24,799 nucleotides of DNA from an uncultured Ruminococcus sp. (GTDB taxonomy: Bacteria; Bacillota; Clostridia; Oscillospirales; Ruminococcaceae): the NCBI GenBank assembly GCA_937902395.1, contig CALGTV010000028.1, positions 1 to 24,799 of the forward strand, written 5' to 3'. Shown in pieces: positions 15,109-21,826 of this stretch (position 1 is the stretch's first letter; each line of letters starts with the position of its first letter). Made by a program: the position numbers and the translations under genes. The notes beneath the pieces are model-generated. The model was not told where the DNA came from. It saw only the letters and a program-made list of their open reading frames with translations, and searched no databases.

Positions 15109-16122
15109 ATGAACAAGAAGATTTTTGCAATTCTCGCTATGTTAATAGTTATACCACTTGCCGCCTGTAAAAATGACAAAGAATCTGCTGAAATGTCAAC
15201 ATCTGAAACAACTGTGACCAGAACCGGACCTCCGGAAAAAAGCACAGATGATTATTATGATATGATTAAATCTTTTGAATTCAATTATGATGATGTTCAG
15301 TTCAGTGATGGTTGTCTTTCCTCTGAAATTCCCCAAACAGCTGTAGTCAAGGAAAGTATATCATATTTTTCAAGAGACTATCAGAATATCAAAACCATAA
15401 ACAATATTGAAATATACTGTGATGAATATGATAATGAGCTGCTCAGACTGGAATCAGTAGATGGCGGGGATTTCTATGTTGTAAACAATTATAAATACGA
15501 GTATGATGAAAACGGCAATAAAATTACAGAGTATTCTGTTGATGAAAACGGAGAAGATGTTACAAAGTATCAGTATTATAATGATAGTAAGGTTGTAGTG
15601 TCTGAAAGAAAAACCGCTGAAGGAAATTTTAGGGAACGCGATTATACGGAATATGATGAATACGGAAATATAATTTTAAGTTGTCATTCGTCATATGATA
15701 TATTTGAAAATGACACACTAAATGAACCTTTGGTTCGGGAATTACGAAATATACGCTACGACAGTAGTGGAAACATTTTATCATATGATTTTTATTCTTA
15801 CGGCAACGAACAGCCTACTTCCTCATTTGTCCTTACTTATGATGATAAAAATCGGCTGTTGACATCAGAAGAGTATTTTACGGAACACGACAAGTCATAT
15901 TATGATTATTGCGAAAAGCTCGAGTATTCTTATGAAGCTGATTGCGATGAACCAACTCTTTTTGTCAAAACTGAAATGGATACACCTGACCATATTGAAG
16001 GTACTGTTACAGAGGAAAGGGAATATGATGAAAAAGGACGTGTTGTGTATTATAAAAGCTATAATTCAACATATGACAATGTTGTGAAAATTATAGAAAC
16101 CGAATATGAAGAGTTAAAATAA
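15109..16122 (+). CDS. Lipoprotein with short YD-like repeats
   Basis: A 337-residue lipoprotein. The signal sequence ends in LAAC with Cys20 as the lipid-bearing residue, so the protein sits on the outer face of the membrane. A Ser/Thr-rich linker follows. The remainder contains recurring units of the type YDENGNKITEY, YDEYGNIILSC, YDSSGNILSYD, YDDKNRLLTSE and YDEKGRVVYYK. These match the 'YDxxGrl' core of YD repeats found in Rhs proteins and related surface beta-structures, although here they are few and spaced about 25-60 residues apart. A GAGGAAA ribosome site precedes the ATG. Function is unknown; a small beta-rich binding protein is plausible. Confidence 0.75.
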   Translation: MNKKIFAILAMLIVIPLAACKNDKESAEMSTSETTVTRTGPPEKSTDDYYDMIKSFEFNYDDVQFSDGCLSSEIPQTAVVKESISYFSRDYQNIKTINNIEIYCDEYDNELLRLESVDGGDFYVVNNYKYEYDENGNKITEYSVDENGEDVTKYQYYNDSKVVVSERKTAEGNFRERDYTEYDEYGNIILSCHSSYDIFENDTLNEPLVRELRNIRYDSSGNILSYDFYSYGNEQPTSSFVLTYDDKNRLLTSEEYFTEHDKSYYDYCEKLEYSYEADCDEPTLFVKTEMDTPDHIEGTVTEEREYDEKGRVVYYKSYNSTYDNVVKIIETEYEELK

Positions 16123-16155
16123 CAATTACGAATTATAAAAAAGGAGGACATTATT

Positions 16156-17337
16156 ATGTCAAATGAAATGCAGTTAAAATACGGTTGTAACCCAAATCAG
16201 AAGCCTTCAAGAGTTTATATGGCTGACGGCAGCGAGCTTCCTATCGAGGTACTCTGCGGCAAGCCCGGTTATATCAATCTTCTTGACGCACTCAACGGCT
16301 GGCAGCTTGTAAAGGAGCTTAAAGCAGCTACAGGTGTATGTGCAGCTACTTCATTCAAGCACGTTTCACCTGCAGGTGCAGCTATCGGCAGACCTCTTTC
16401 TGACGATTTAAAGAAAATCTACTGGGTAGACGATTTAGGCGAACTTTCACCCCTTGCATCAGCTTATGCAAGAGCAAGAGGTGCTGACAGAATGTCCTCT
16501 TACGGCGATTTCATTGCACTTTCAGATAAGGTTGACATATGCACAGCTAAGATGATTCAGCGTGAAGTTTCCGACGGTGTAATCGCTCCCGATTATGACC
16601 CTGAGGCTCTTGAAATTCTCAAGTCAAAGAGAAAGGGCACTTACTGCGTACTGAAAATTGACGAGAACTACAAGCCTGCACCAATCGAGACAAAACAGGT
16701 TTACGGTGTATCTTTCGAGCAGGGACGCAACGAGCTTGACATCAACCGTGACCTCCTTGCAAATATCGTAACAGAGAATAAGGATATCCCCGAGGATAAG
16801 AAAGATGACCTCCTTATCTCTCTTATCACGCTCAAATACACACAGTCCAACTCTGTATGCTACGTTAAGGACGGACAGGCAATCGGTATCGGAGCAGGTC
16901 AGCAGTCAAGAATTCACTGCACACGTCTTGCAGGACAGAAGGCTGACAACTGGTGGTTAAGACAGTCACCTCAGGTTATGGGACTCCAGTTTGTTGACGA
17001 TATCCGCCGCGCAGACCGTGACAATGCAATTGACGTTTATATGGGCGACGAGTACGAGGATGTACTTGCAGAGGGTACATGGCAGAATATCTTCAAGGTA
17101 AAGCCTGCTGTATTCACAGCTGAGGAGAAAAAGGCATGGCTTGCTAAGAATACAGGGGTATGCCTTGGTTCTGACGCATTCTTCCCATTCGGCGATAATA
17201 TCGAGCGTGCAAAGAAGTCAGGCGTTGAGTATATTGCAGAACCCGGCGGTTCTATCCGTGATGACAACGTTATTGAAACCTGCAACAAGTACAATATTGC
17301 TATGGCATTCACAGGAATCAGACTTTTCCACCACTGA
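16156..17337 (+). CDS. purH: Stand-alone AICAR formyltransferase (PurH C-terminal domain only)
   Basis: A 393-residue protein that matches the AICAR transformylase part of PurH and lacks the N-terminal IMP cyclohydrolase domain, so it is about 120 residues shorter than bifunctional PurH. It formylates AICAR with 10-formyl-tetrahydrofolate. The catalytic Lys68-His69 pair lies in SFKHVSPAGAA (66-76), and the end RLFHH is typical. Other clear blocks are YTQSNSVCYVKDGQ, GAGQQSRIHC and GSDAFFPFGDNIE. A strong AGGAGG lies before the ATG at the expected distance, and homologues of the short form begin in the same way, so this is not a truncated pseudogene. IMP closure is presumably supplied by the PurO-type protein at 11791-12504. 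Confidence 0.93.
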   Translation: MSNEMQLKYGCNPNQKPSRVYMADGSELPIEVLCGKPGYINLLDALNGWQLVKELKAATGVCAATSFKHVSPAGAAIGRPLSDDLKKIYWVDDLGELSPLASAYARARGADRMSSYGDFIALSDKVDICTAKMIQREVSDGVIAPDYDPEALEILKSKRKGTYCVLKIDENYKPAPIETKQVYGVSFEQGRNELDINRDLLANIVTENKDIPEDKKDDLLISLITLKYTQSNSVCYVKDGQAIGIGAGQQSRIHCTRLAGQKADNWWLRQSPQVMGLQFVDDIRRADRDNAIDVYMGDEYEDVLAEGTWQNIFKVKPAVFTAEEKKAWLAKNTGVCLGSDAFFPFGDNIERAKKSGVEYIAEPGGSIRDDNVIETCNKYNIAMAFTGIRLFHH

Positions 17338-17461
17338 TAAATTTTTTAGAAAGATATTGCAACTTTTGTGTGTTCTGCGGTGTATTATTTATGTAGGGGG
17401 ATATTATCCTCCCGAAATAAAAGGGGTGTAAAAACATCGCAGACACAAATTAATGATATAA

Positions 17462-17585
17462 GGGGAATTATTATGACTAAAAAATTTTTATCCGCAATTA
17501 CGGCTTTATCTATGGCTGTATGTACATTTGCAGGCTGTTCAGACCTTGACAAGGACGGTAATCTCAAAGAGGCTTTCAGCTACAG
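17462..17585 (+). repeat. Conserved 5' module shared by the two tandem lipoprotein genes, copy 1
   Basis: From the ribosome site GGGGAATTATT through codon 38, this stretch is almost base-for-base the same as 18547-18670, with about five differences. Downstream sequence of the two genes diverges strongly until the last 60 bases (18469-18528 versus 19449-19508), which are again similar. Confidence 0.85.
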
Positions 17586-18528
17586 AACGGTAACAGATGA
17601 AGAAATAGGTGTAAGCTACAATGTGAGAAGTGATTTTCACAAGCTTGACGAAGAAACAGCTTTGAGTGATAGACAGTATAAATACGGCTCTGATGATGAT
17701 GTAGTATTCACATTTAACTCTTGGTTACCAATGAATATGACTACACAGACAAAGATTGACTGGCGTAAGGTTGCATATTGGGATTATGAAAATATTGCAA
17801 ATGAAATAATTGAAGATGAAGAATACGATATTATAATATTTGCAGTAGATATACCAATTGAGTATTGTGACGAAGCTGAAAAACCTGAGAGACGTATGGA
17901 TTTTATTATAAGCGATGAAAATCATCCGCTTGATGATATTTGTATAAGTGCTAATTATACAAAAAATAAGGATGAAAGGCTTATCCGTGAACTTGGTCTT
18001 GAAATGCTCAGAAGTGTTGAATATATCGGTGAAGAATCAACAACAGAGCCTGTTTTGAACTTTGACTGCGATTATTTTTCGATAGAACTTCCGTCTGATG
18101 AGTATAAATTCAAGTTCTCCGAATTTTACGCGATTGAAAATAATAAACAAGGTATAAAATATCGCTGCAGCGAGAATCTTGCTCAATATAAGAGTGGTAT
18201 TACAATCGAAGCATTAACTGATTCAGAATATACATCGGCAGAGGAATATCTCAAAGATACCTGTGATGAATTTATAAATAAAGAATCAGATGTTGAGCAT
18301 AAAATGATTGAAGAAGTATCTGAAACAGAAATACTCGGATACGATGGTTATCGTGCTGCTTATAAAAGCGGTGCTTGGGACGGATATGCTGCTCTGAAAA
18401 AGACACATTATGCCTTTGAAAAAGACGATATGATTTATAGTATTTGTTGTTCCGTAAGAGAATACAACGGTCACGAACAGGTACAAGCCGACTTTGAAAA
18501 GCTGATAGATTGCATTGTTATAAAATAA
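17473..18528 (+). CDS. Lipoprotein of unknown function, first of a tandem pair
   Basis: A 351-residue lipoprotein with signal MTKKFLSAITALSMAVCTFA and lipid-bearing Cys22 in FAGC. The mature part begins with SDLDKDGNLKEAF and contains two similar alpha/beta halves (about 40-180 and 190-351). Each half pairs a 'V.YNVRSDF' or 'DYFSIELPSD' strand with a helix carrying ERLIRELGLEMLRSVEYIG or QADFEKLIDCI, a layout resembling PsbP/DUF-type extracytoplasmic domains. I do not recognise a named family. GGGGAA precedes the ATG at 17473. The gene follows the AICAR transformylase gene after 135 bases that hold a 7-base-pair hairpin (about 17396-17413) without a T run. The second copy follows after 29 bases. 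Confidence 0.75.
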   Translation: MTKKFLSAITALSMAVCTFAGCSDLDKDGNLKEAFSYRTVTDEEIGVSYNVRSDFHKLDEETALSDRQYKYGSDDDVVFTFNSWLPMNMTTQTKIDWRKVAYWDYENIANEIIEDEEYDIIIFAVDIPIEYCDEAEKPERRMDFIISDENHPLDDICISANYTKNKDERLIRELGLEMLRSVEYIGEESTTEPVLNFDCDYFSIELPSDEYKFKFSEFYAIENNKQGIKYRCSENLAQYKSGITIEALTDSEYTSAEEYLKDTCDEFINKESDVEHKMIEEVSETEILGYDGYRAAYKSGAWDGYAALKKTHYAFEKDDMIYSICCSVREYNGHEQVQADFEKLIDCIVIK

Positions 18529-18546
18529 AGGGATTGTTATTAAAAA

Positions 18547-18670
18547 GGGGAATTATTATGGCTAAGAAATTTTTATCCGCAATTATGGCTTTATCTATGG
18601 CTGTATGTACATTTGCAGGCTGTTCAGACCTTGACAAGGACGGTAATCTCAAAGAGGCTTTCAGCTACAA
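18547..18670 (+). repeat. Conserved 5' module shared by the two tandem lipoprotein genes, copy 2
   Basis: Near-identical to 17462-17585, covering the ribosome site, the signal peptide and the first 38 codons. The identity is far higher than in the rest of the two genes. Confidence 0.85.
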
Positions 18671-19508
18671 GACAGTAACGACCATAAATGAAGACATTGA
18701 ATTTAAGATAAGAAGTGATTTTAAAGAAATTGAAGATAAAACATATGTCTATTCATATAACAATGACATAGAGTTTAGCATTGCATATATTCACGATATA
18801 GAAAGAATGAGTAAAGATGTTTGTATTGATATTTATAATGAAAGTTATAAATGGTGTGATAATTGTTACTATGAAGTCATAGACTGCGGCGATTATGAAG
18901 TAATAACTTTCCTTTTTGGTGATGAGGGTGAAAAGTATAATTCCGAGTTTATGGTTTACAAAAAGGATGACCAATACAGCGGATTTAGTGTACTTGCAGA
19001 GTATCCCGACAAGGAAAGTGAAGAAATTGTGCGTAAGCTTGCTCTTGAAATAATCGAAAGCGGAGAGTATATTGGAGAGGCACAAGAGCCGAGAAAAACC
19101 GAGTATGAGTGCGATTATTTCTCAGTAAAATTTCCTGATTATCTTGATTATTTGAATATCAGATATGCAAATGATAATAGTGTAGTTATAGATTATTATG
19201 AAATTTTTAAAAAAGCAATGTTGAACTCTCGCCTTACCGTTGAAGCTATACCTGATTCTGAATATAAATCAGCCGAAGAATATGTCAAAGCCGAATGGGA
19301 CGCTGAAATTGAAGAAATTAAAGAAGTGGAAATTCTCGGTTATGACGGTTACTGTTTTGAAAAGACCAAAGGTACTTATGAAAAAGAATATGCCTTTGAT
19401 AAAGACGGCATAATTTACAGTATTTTAATTAATGTTGATAACGCAGACGGTCACGAACAGGTAGAAGCCGATTTTGAAAAGCTGATAGATTGCATAAAAA
19501 TAAAATAA
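18558..19508 (+). CDS. Lipoprotein of unknown function, second of a tandem pair
   Basis: A 316-residue paralogue of the preceding lipoprotein. Its signal peptide and first mature residues are nearly the same, with Cys22 as the lipid-bearing residue, and the C-terminus (DGHEQVEADFEKLIDCI) is also close to that of copy 1. The middle differs and is 35 residues shorter. The ATG at 18558 was chosen because it repeats the context of copy 1, with GGGGAA upstream; an in-frame ATG at 18510 lies inside the end of copy 1. purD starts 23 bases after the stop. The tandem arrangement points to duplication followed by divergence of the exposed part. Confidence 0.75.
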   Translation: MAKKFLSAIMALSMAVCTFAGCSDLDKDGNLKEAFSYKTVTTINEDIEFKIRSDFKEIEDKTYVYSYNNDIEFSIAYIHDIERMSKDVCIDIYNESYKWCDNCYYEVIDCGDYEVITFLFGDEGEKYNSEFMVYKKDDQYSGFSVLAEYPDKESEEIVRKLALEIIESGEYIGEAQEPRKTEYECDYFSVKFPDYLDYLNIRYANDNSVVIDYYEIFKKAMLNSRLTVEAIPDSEYKSAEEYVKAEWDAEIEEIKEVEILGYDGYCFEKTKGTYEKEYAFDKDGIIYSILINVDNADGHEQVEADFEKLIDCIKIK

Positions 19509-19531
19509 CCCCCAAAAAGGAGGAAAAACCA

Positions 19532-20812
19532 ATGAAAAACGTACTTGTAATTGGCGGCGGCGGTCGTGAACACGCAATTATTATGAAGCTTGCAGAGAGC
19601 AAGCAGGTAGACAAGATTTACTGTACCCCAGGCAATGGCGGTATATCTAAATATGCGGAGTGCTTCAACGTAGGTGCAACAGATATTGAGGGCGTAGTTG
19701 CTCTTGCTAAGGAGCTTAAACCCGATATGGTTGTAGTTGCTCCTGATGACCCCCTTGTTCTTGGAATGGTTGACGCATTGCAGGCTGAGGGCTTCATGAC
19801 TTTCGGACCAAAGGCAAATGCGGCAATTATCGAGGGCTCAAAGGTATTCTCCAAGGAGCTTATGAAGAAGTACAATATCCCCACAGCTTTCTATGAGGTA
19901 TTCACAGAGTCTGACAAGGCTATTGCATATCTCAAAGAGCAGAACAGCTATCCCGCAGTAATCAAGGCTGACGGACTTGCTCTCGGAAAGGGCGTTATTA
20001 TTGCTCAGAACGAGGAAGAAGCTGTACAGGCTGTTCACGATATGATTGACGATTTGAAATTCGGCAAAAGCTCCGCACGTATCGTTATTGAGGAATATCT
20101 CACAGGTCCCGAGGTTTCAGTACTCTCATTCACAGACGGCAAGACAATGATTCCCATGATTTCCTCAATGGACCACAAGCGCGCTCTTGACGGCGATAAG
20201 GGACTCAACACAGGCGGTATGGGTACAATTTCTCCCAATCCCTGCTATACAGAGGAACTTGCAAAGGAGTGCATGGAGAAGATTTTCATTCCCACAATGA
20301 ACGCTATGAACTCCGAGGGACGTACATTCGAGGGCTGTCTCTACTTCGGACTTATGATAACTCCCAAGGGACCAAAGGTAATCGAGTACAACTGCCGTTT
20401 TGGCGATCCCGAAACACAGGTAGTACTCCCAATGCTTGACGCTGACCTTTACGAGATTTTCGAGGCTATTTACAATCACGAGCTTGACAAGGTTGACGTA
20501 AAGTGGCACGAGGGTGCTTGTGCATGCGTAGTTATGGCAAGCGGCGGCTATCCCGAAAGCTATCCCAAGGGCATTGTAATGAACGGCTTTGACGATATGG
20601 GACAGGTTGAAAACTGCTTTGTATATCACGCAGGAACAAAGCTATCTGAAAACGGCGAATTCCTCACCAACGGCGGCAGAGTTATCGGCGTAACAGCAAA
20701 GGGTGCTGACCTCCGCGAAGCTCTTGATATCGCATATAAGGGCGTAGAGGGCATTAGCTTTGACGGCGCACATTACCGCAAGGATATCGGACAGAAGGCT
20801 CTCAACAGCTAA
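19532..20812 (+). CDS. purD: PurD, phosphoribosylamine-glycine ligase
   Basis: A 426-residue ATP-grasp enzyme that joins glycine to phosphoribosylamine, the product of PurF. Visible features are the N-terminal GGGGREHA loop (8-15), CTPGNGGI, the ATP-grasp lid segments around GLALGKGVIIA and EEYLTGPEVSVLSF, the substrate loop DHKRALDGDKGLNTGGMG, and EYNCRFGDPETQ with the metal-binding Glu and Asn. The length is normal. AGGAGG lies just upstream of the ATG at 19532, which was preferred over an in-frame ATG at 19490 within the previous gene. It is the last pur gene of the locus. Confidence 0.96.
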   Translation: MKNVLVIGGGGREHAIIMKLAESKQVDKIYCTPGNGGISKYAECFNVGATDIEGVVALAKELKPDMVVVAPDDPLVLGMVDALQAEGFMTFGPKANAAIIEGSKVFSKELMKKYNIPTAFYEVFTESDKAIAYLKEQNSYPAVIKADGLALGKGVIIAQNEEEAVQAVHDMIDDLKFGKSSARIVIEEYLTGPEVSVLSFTDGKTMIPMISSMDHKRALDGDKGLNTGGMGTISPNPCYTEELAKECMEKIFIPTMNAMNSEGRTFEGCLYFGLMITPKGPKVIEYNCRFGDPETQVVLPMLDADLYEIFEAIYNHELDKVDVKWHEGACACVVMASGGYPESYPKGIVMNGFDDMGQVENCFVYHAGTKLSENGEFLTNGGRVIGVTAKGADLREALDIAYKGVEGISFDGAHYRKDIGQKALNS

Positions 20813-20821
20813 GGAGGCACT

Positions 20822-21517
20822 ATGCAGCATGAAAAACTGACTAAAGGAATCTTTTTCGGGCTCATAGGCAATTTGCTGTTTATCGGATTCGGATTGGTAT
20901 GTCTGCTGTTTTATGCCACTTATAAAGACGGCAGTTTTTTCTCAAGGCTGCTGGAGGCGGTAGCATACAGCGTTGAATTTTTAGGTTTCGGATTTCTTAT
21001 TTATGCCGATTGGCTGCTTATAAAAAGCGTTAGAATGAGGGATTTACTGAAAATCAGTTTTACTGCATACATATTCCTTGAAGCAATAATGATGATACTG
21101 GAGCTTAATTCAGGCAAAATAGCAGCATATGAGCCATATTCTCTGGCATTGGCAATGATTCACGCGACAGTATCGGGACTGGCTTGCTTTGCATTTTTAC
21201 AGCTTGACCCCGACAACGTAAAGTGGGAAGTGGCAATATGCGTCTGCTTTACACTTATAGTAGCAGGTATGCTTGGAAATATTCTCGGTATACGAATTTA
21301 TTTCAGTATTATAACAAATGCAATCGGATTTGCAGTACTTTTCGGCGCAATGAAATTTTTCCGTGAACGTGAGGAGATAAATATCGACTGCTACGGCGAC
21401 AAAGCGTCGGAAACGGTATTTTCCAGCAGTACAATTTTTGATTCGGGAAAAACCGAACCAAAGGAATTGGAAGAAGCTGAAACAGAAGAATCAGAAGATG
21501 CAGAAATCTCTGAATAA
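20822..21517 (+). CDS. Six-helix membrane protein of unknown function
   Basis: A 231-residue protein with about six hydrophobic segments between residues 8 and 178, followed by a soluble, acidic tail rich in Glu and Ser. No catalytic motif or named family is apparent. AAGGAGG precedes the ATG, which is 9 bases after the purD stop, so it is probably the last gene of the purine transcript. A strong inverted repeat with a T run follows after about 30 bases. Confidence 0.65.
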   Translation: MQHEKLTKGIFFGLIGNLLFIGFGLVCLLFYATYKDGSFFSRLLEAVAYSVEFLGFGFLIYADWLLIKSVRMRDLLKISFTAYIFLEAIMMILELNSGKIAAYEPYSLALAMIHATVSGLACFAFLQLDPDNVKWEVAICVCFTLIVAGMLGNILGIRIYFSIITNAIGFAVLFGAMKFFREREEINIDCYGDKASETVFSSSTIFDSGKTEPKELEEAETEESEDAEISE

Positions 21518-21522
21518 AAACT

Positions 21523-21647
21523 AAAAGGCGCTGTAAAAAACTCGGTATAATAGAAATAGCCGCACAGGAGAACAACATATAATCGTTGTTTCTGTGCGGC
21601 TATTTTTGAAAGATATTGTGCTTTGCAGAGTTTTTTACAGCGCTTTT
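21523..21647. repeat. Nested inverted-repeat element acting as a likely terminator (MITE-like)
   Basis: The outer arms GCGCTGTAAAAAACTC (21528-21543) and its exact complement (21628-21643) form 16 perfect pairs, with AAAA/TTTT just outside. Inside them is a second stem, AAATAGCCGCACAG (21554-21567) with CTGTGCGGCTATTT (21592-21605), which continues with AACAAC/GTTGTT around an 8-base loop and is followed by a T run. The inner stem is a good intrinsic terminator for the purD unit and is roughly symmetric, so it could work in both directions. The outer arms look like the terminal repeats of a small non-autonomous element; no target duplication is certain. This makes up most of the 309-base gap before the GH5 gene. 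Confidence 0.65.
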
Positions 21648-21701
21648 ATGTTTGCTTCAAATGCAGAATTTGAACCAAAAGTGAAAAATCTGCTGTCAGT
21701 A

Positions 21702-21730
21702 TTGACAAAACCGCAGAAAAATGTTAATAT
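21702..21730 (+). promoter_or_regulatory. Sigma-A-type promoter of the GH5 gene
   Basis: TTGACA (21702-21707) and TAATAT (21725-21730) are separated by 17 bases. A start near 21737 gives a leader of about 90 nt before the ATG at 21827. Confidence 0.65.
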
Positions 21731-21747
21731 TGTATTATAAGGATGTG

Positions 21748-21797
21748 TGTCCGCTGTATGCAGTAATAAGGGATAATTTATCGTTGTTCAGCGGACA
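21748..21797 (+). promoter_or_regulatory. Leader hairpin upstream of the GH5 gene
   Basis: TGTCCGCTG (21748-21756) pairs perfectly with CAGCGGACA (21789-21797) across a 32-base loop that contains the weaker repeat GATAATTTATC. It lies between the promoter and the ribosome site. It could stabilise the messenger RNA or be the site of a regulator; nothing in the sequence decides between these. Confidence 0.4.
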
Positions 21798-21826
21798 AAA
21801 ATAAACATCAAGAGAGGGAATTAACT

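Noticed and set aside
16156..17337. Truncated or broken purH pseudogene
   Set aside because: It has a strong ribosome site, an intact catalytic Lys-His pair and the full C-terminus, and a separate IMP cyclohydrolase supplies the missing activity.
17396..17413. GC-rich hairpin between the transformylase and first lipoprotein genes as a terminator
   Set aside because: The stem has a G-T pair, a three-base loop and no T run after it, so termination is not supported.
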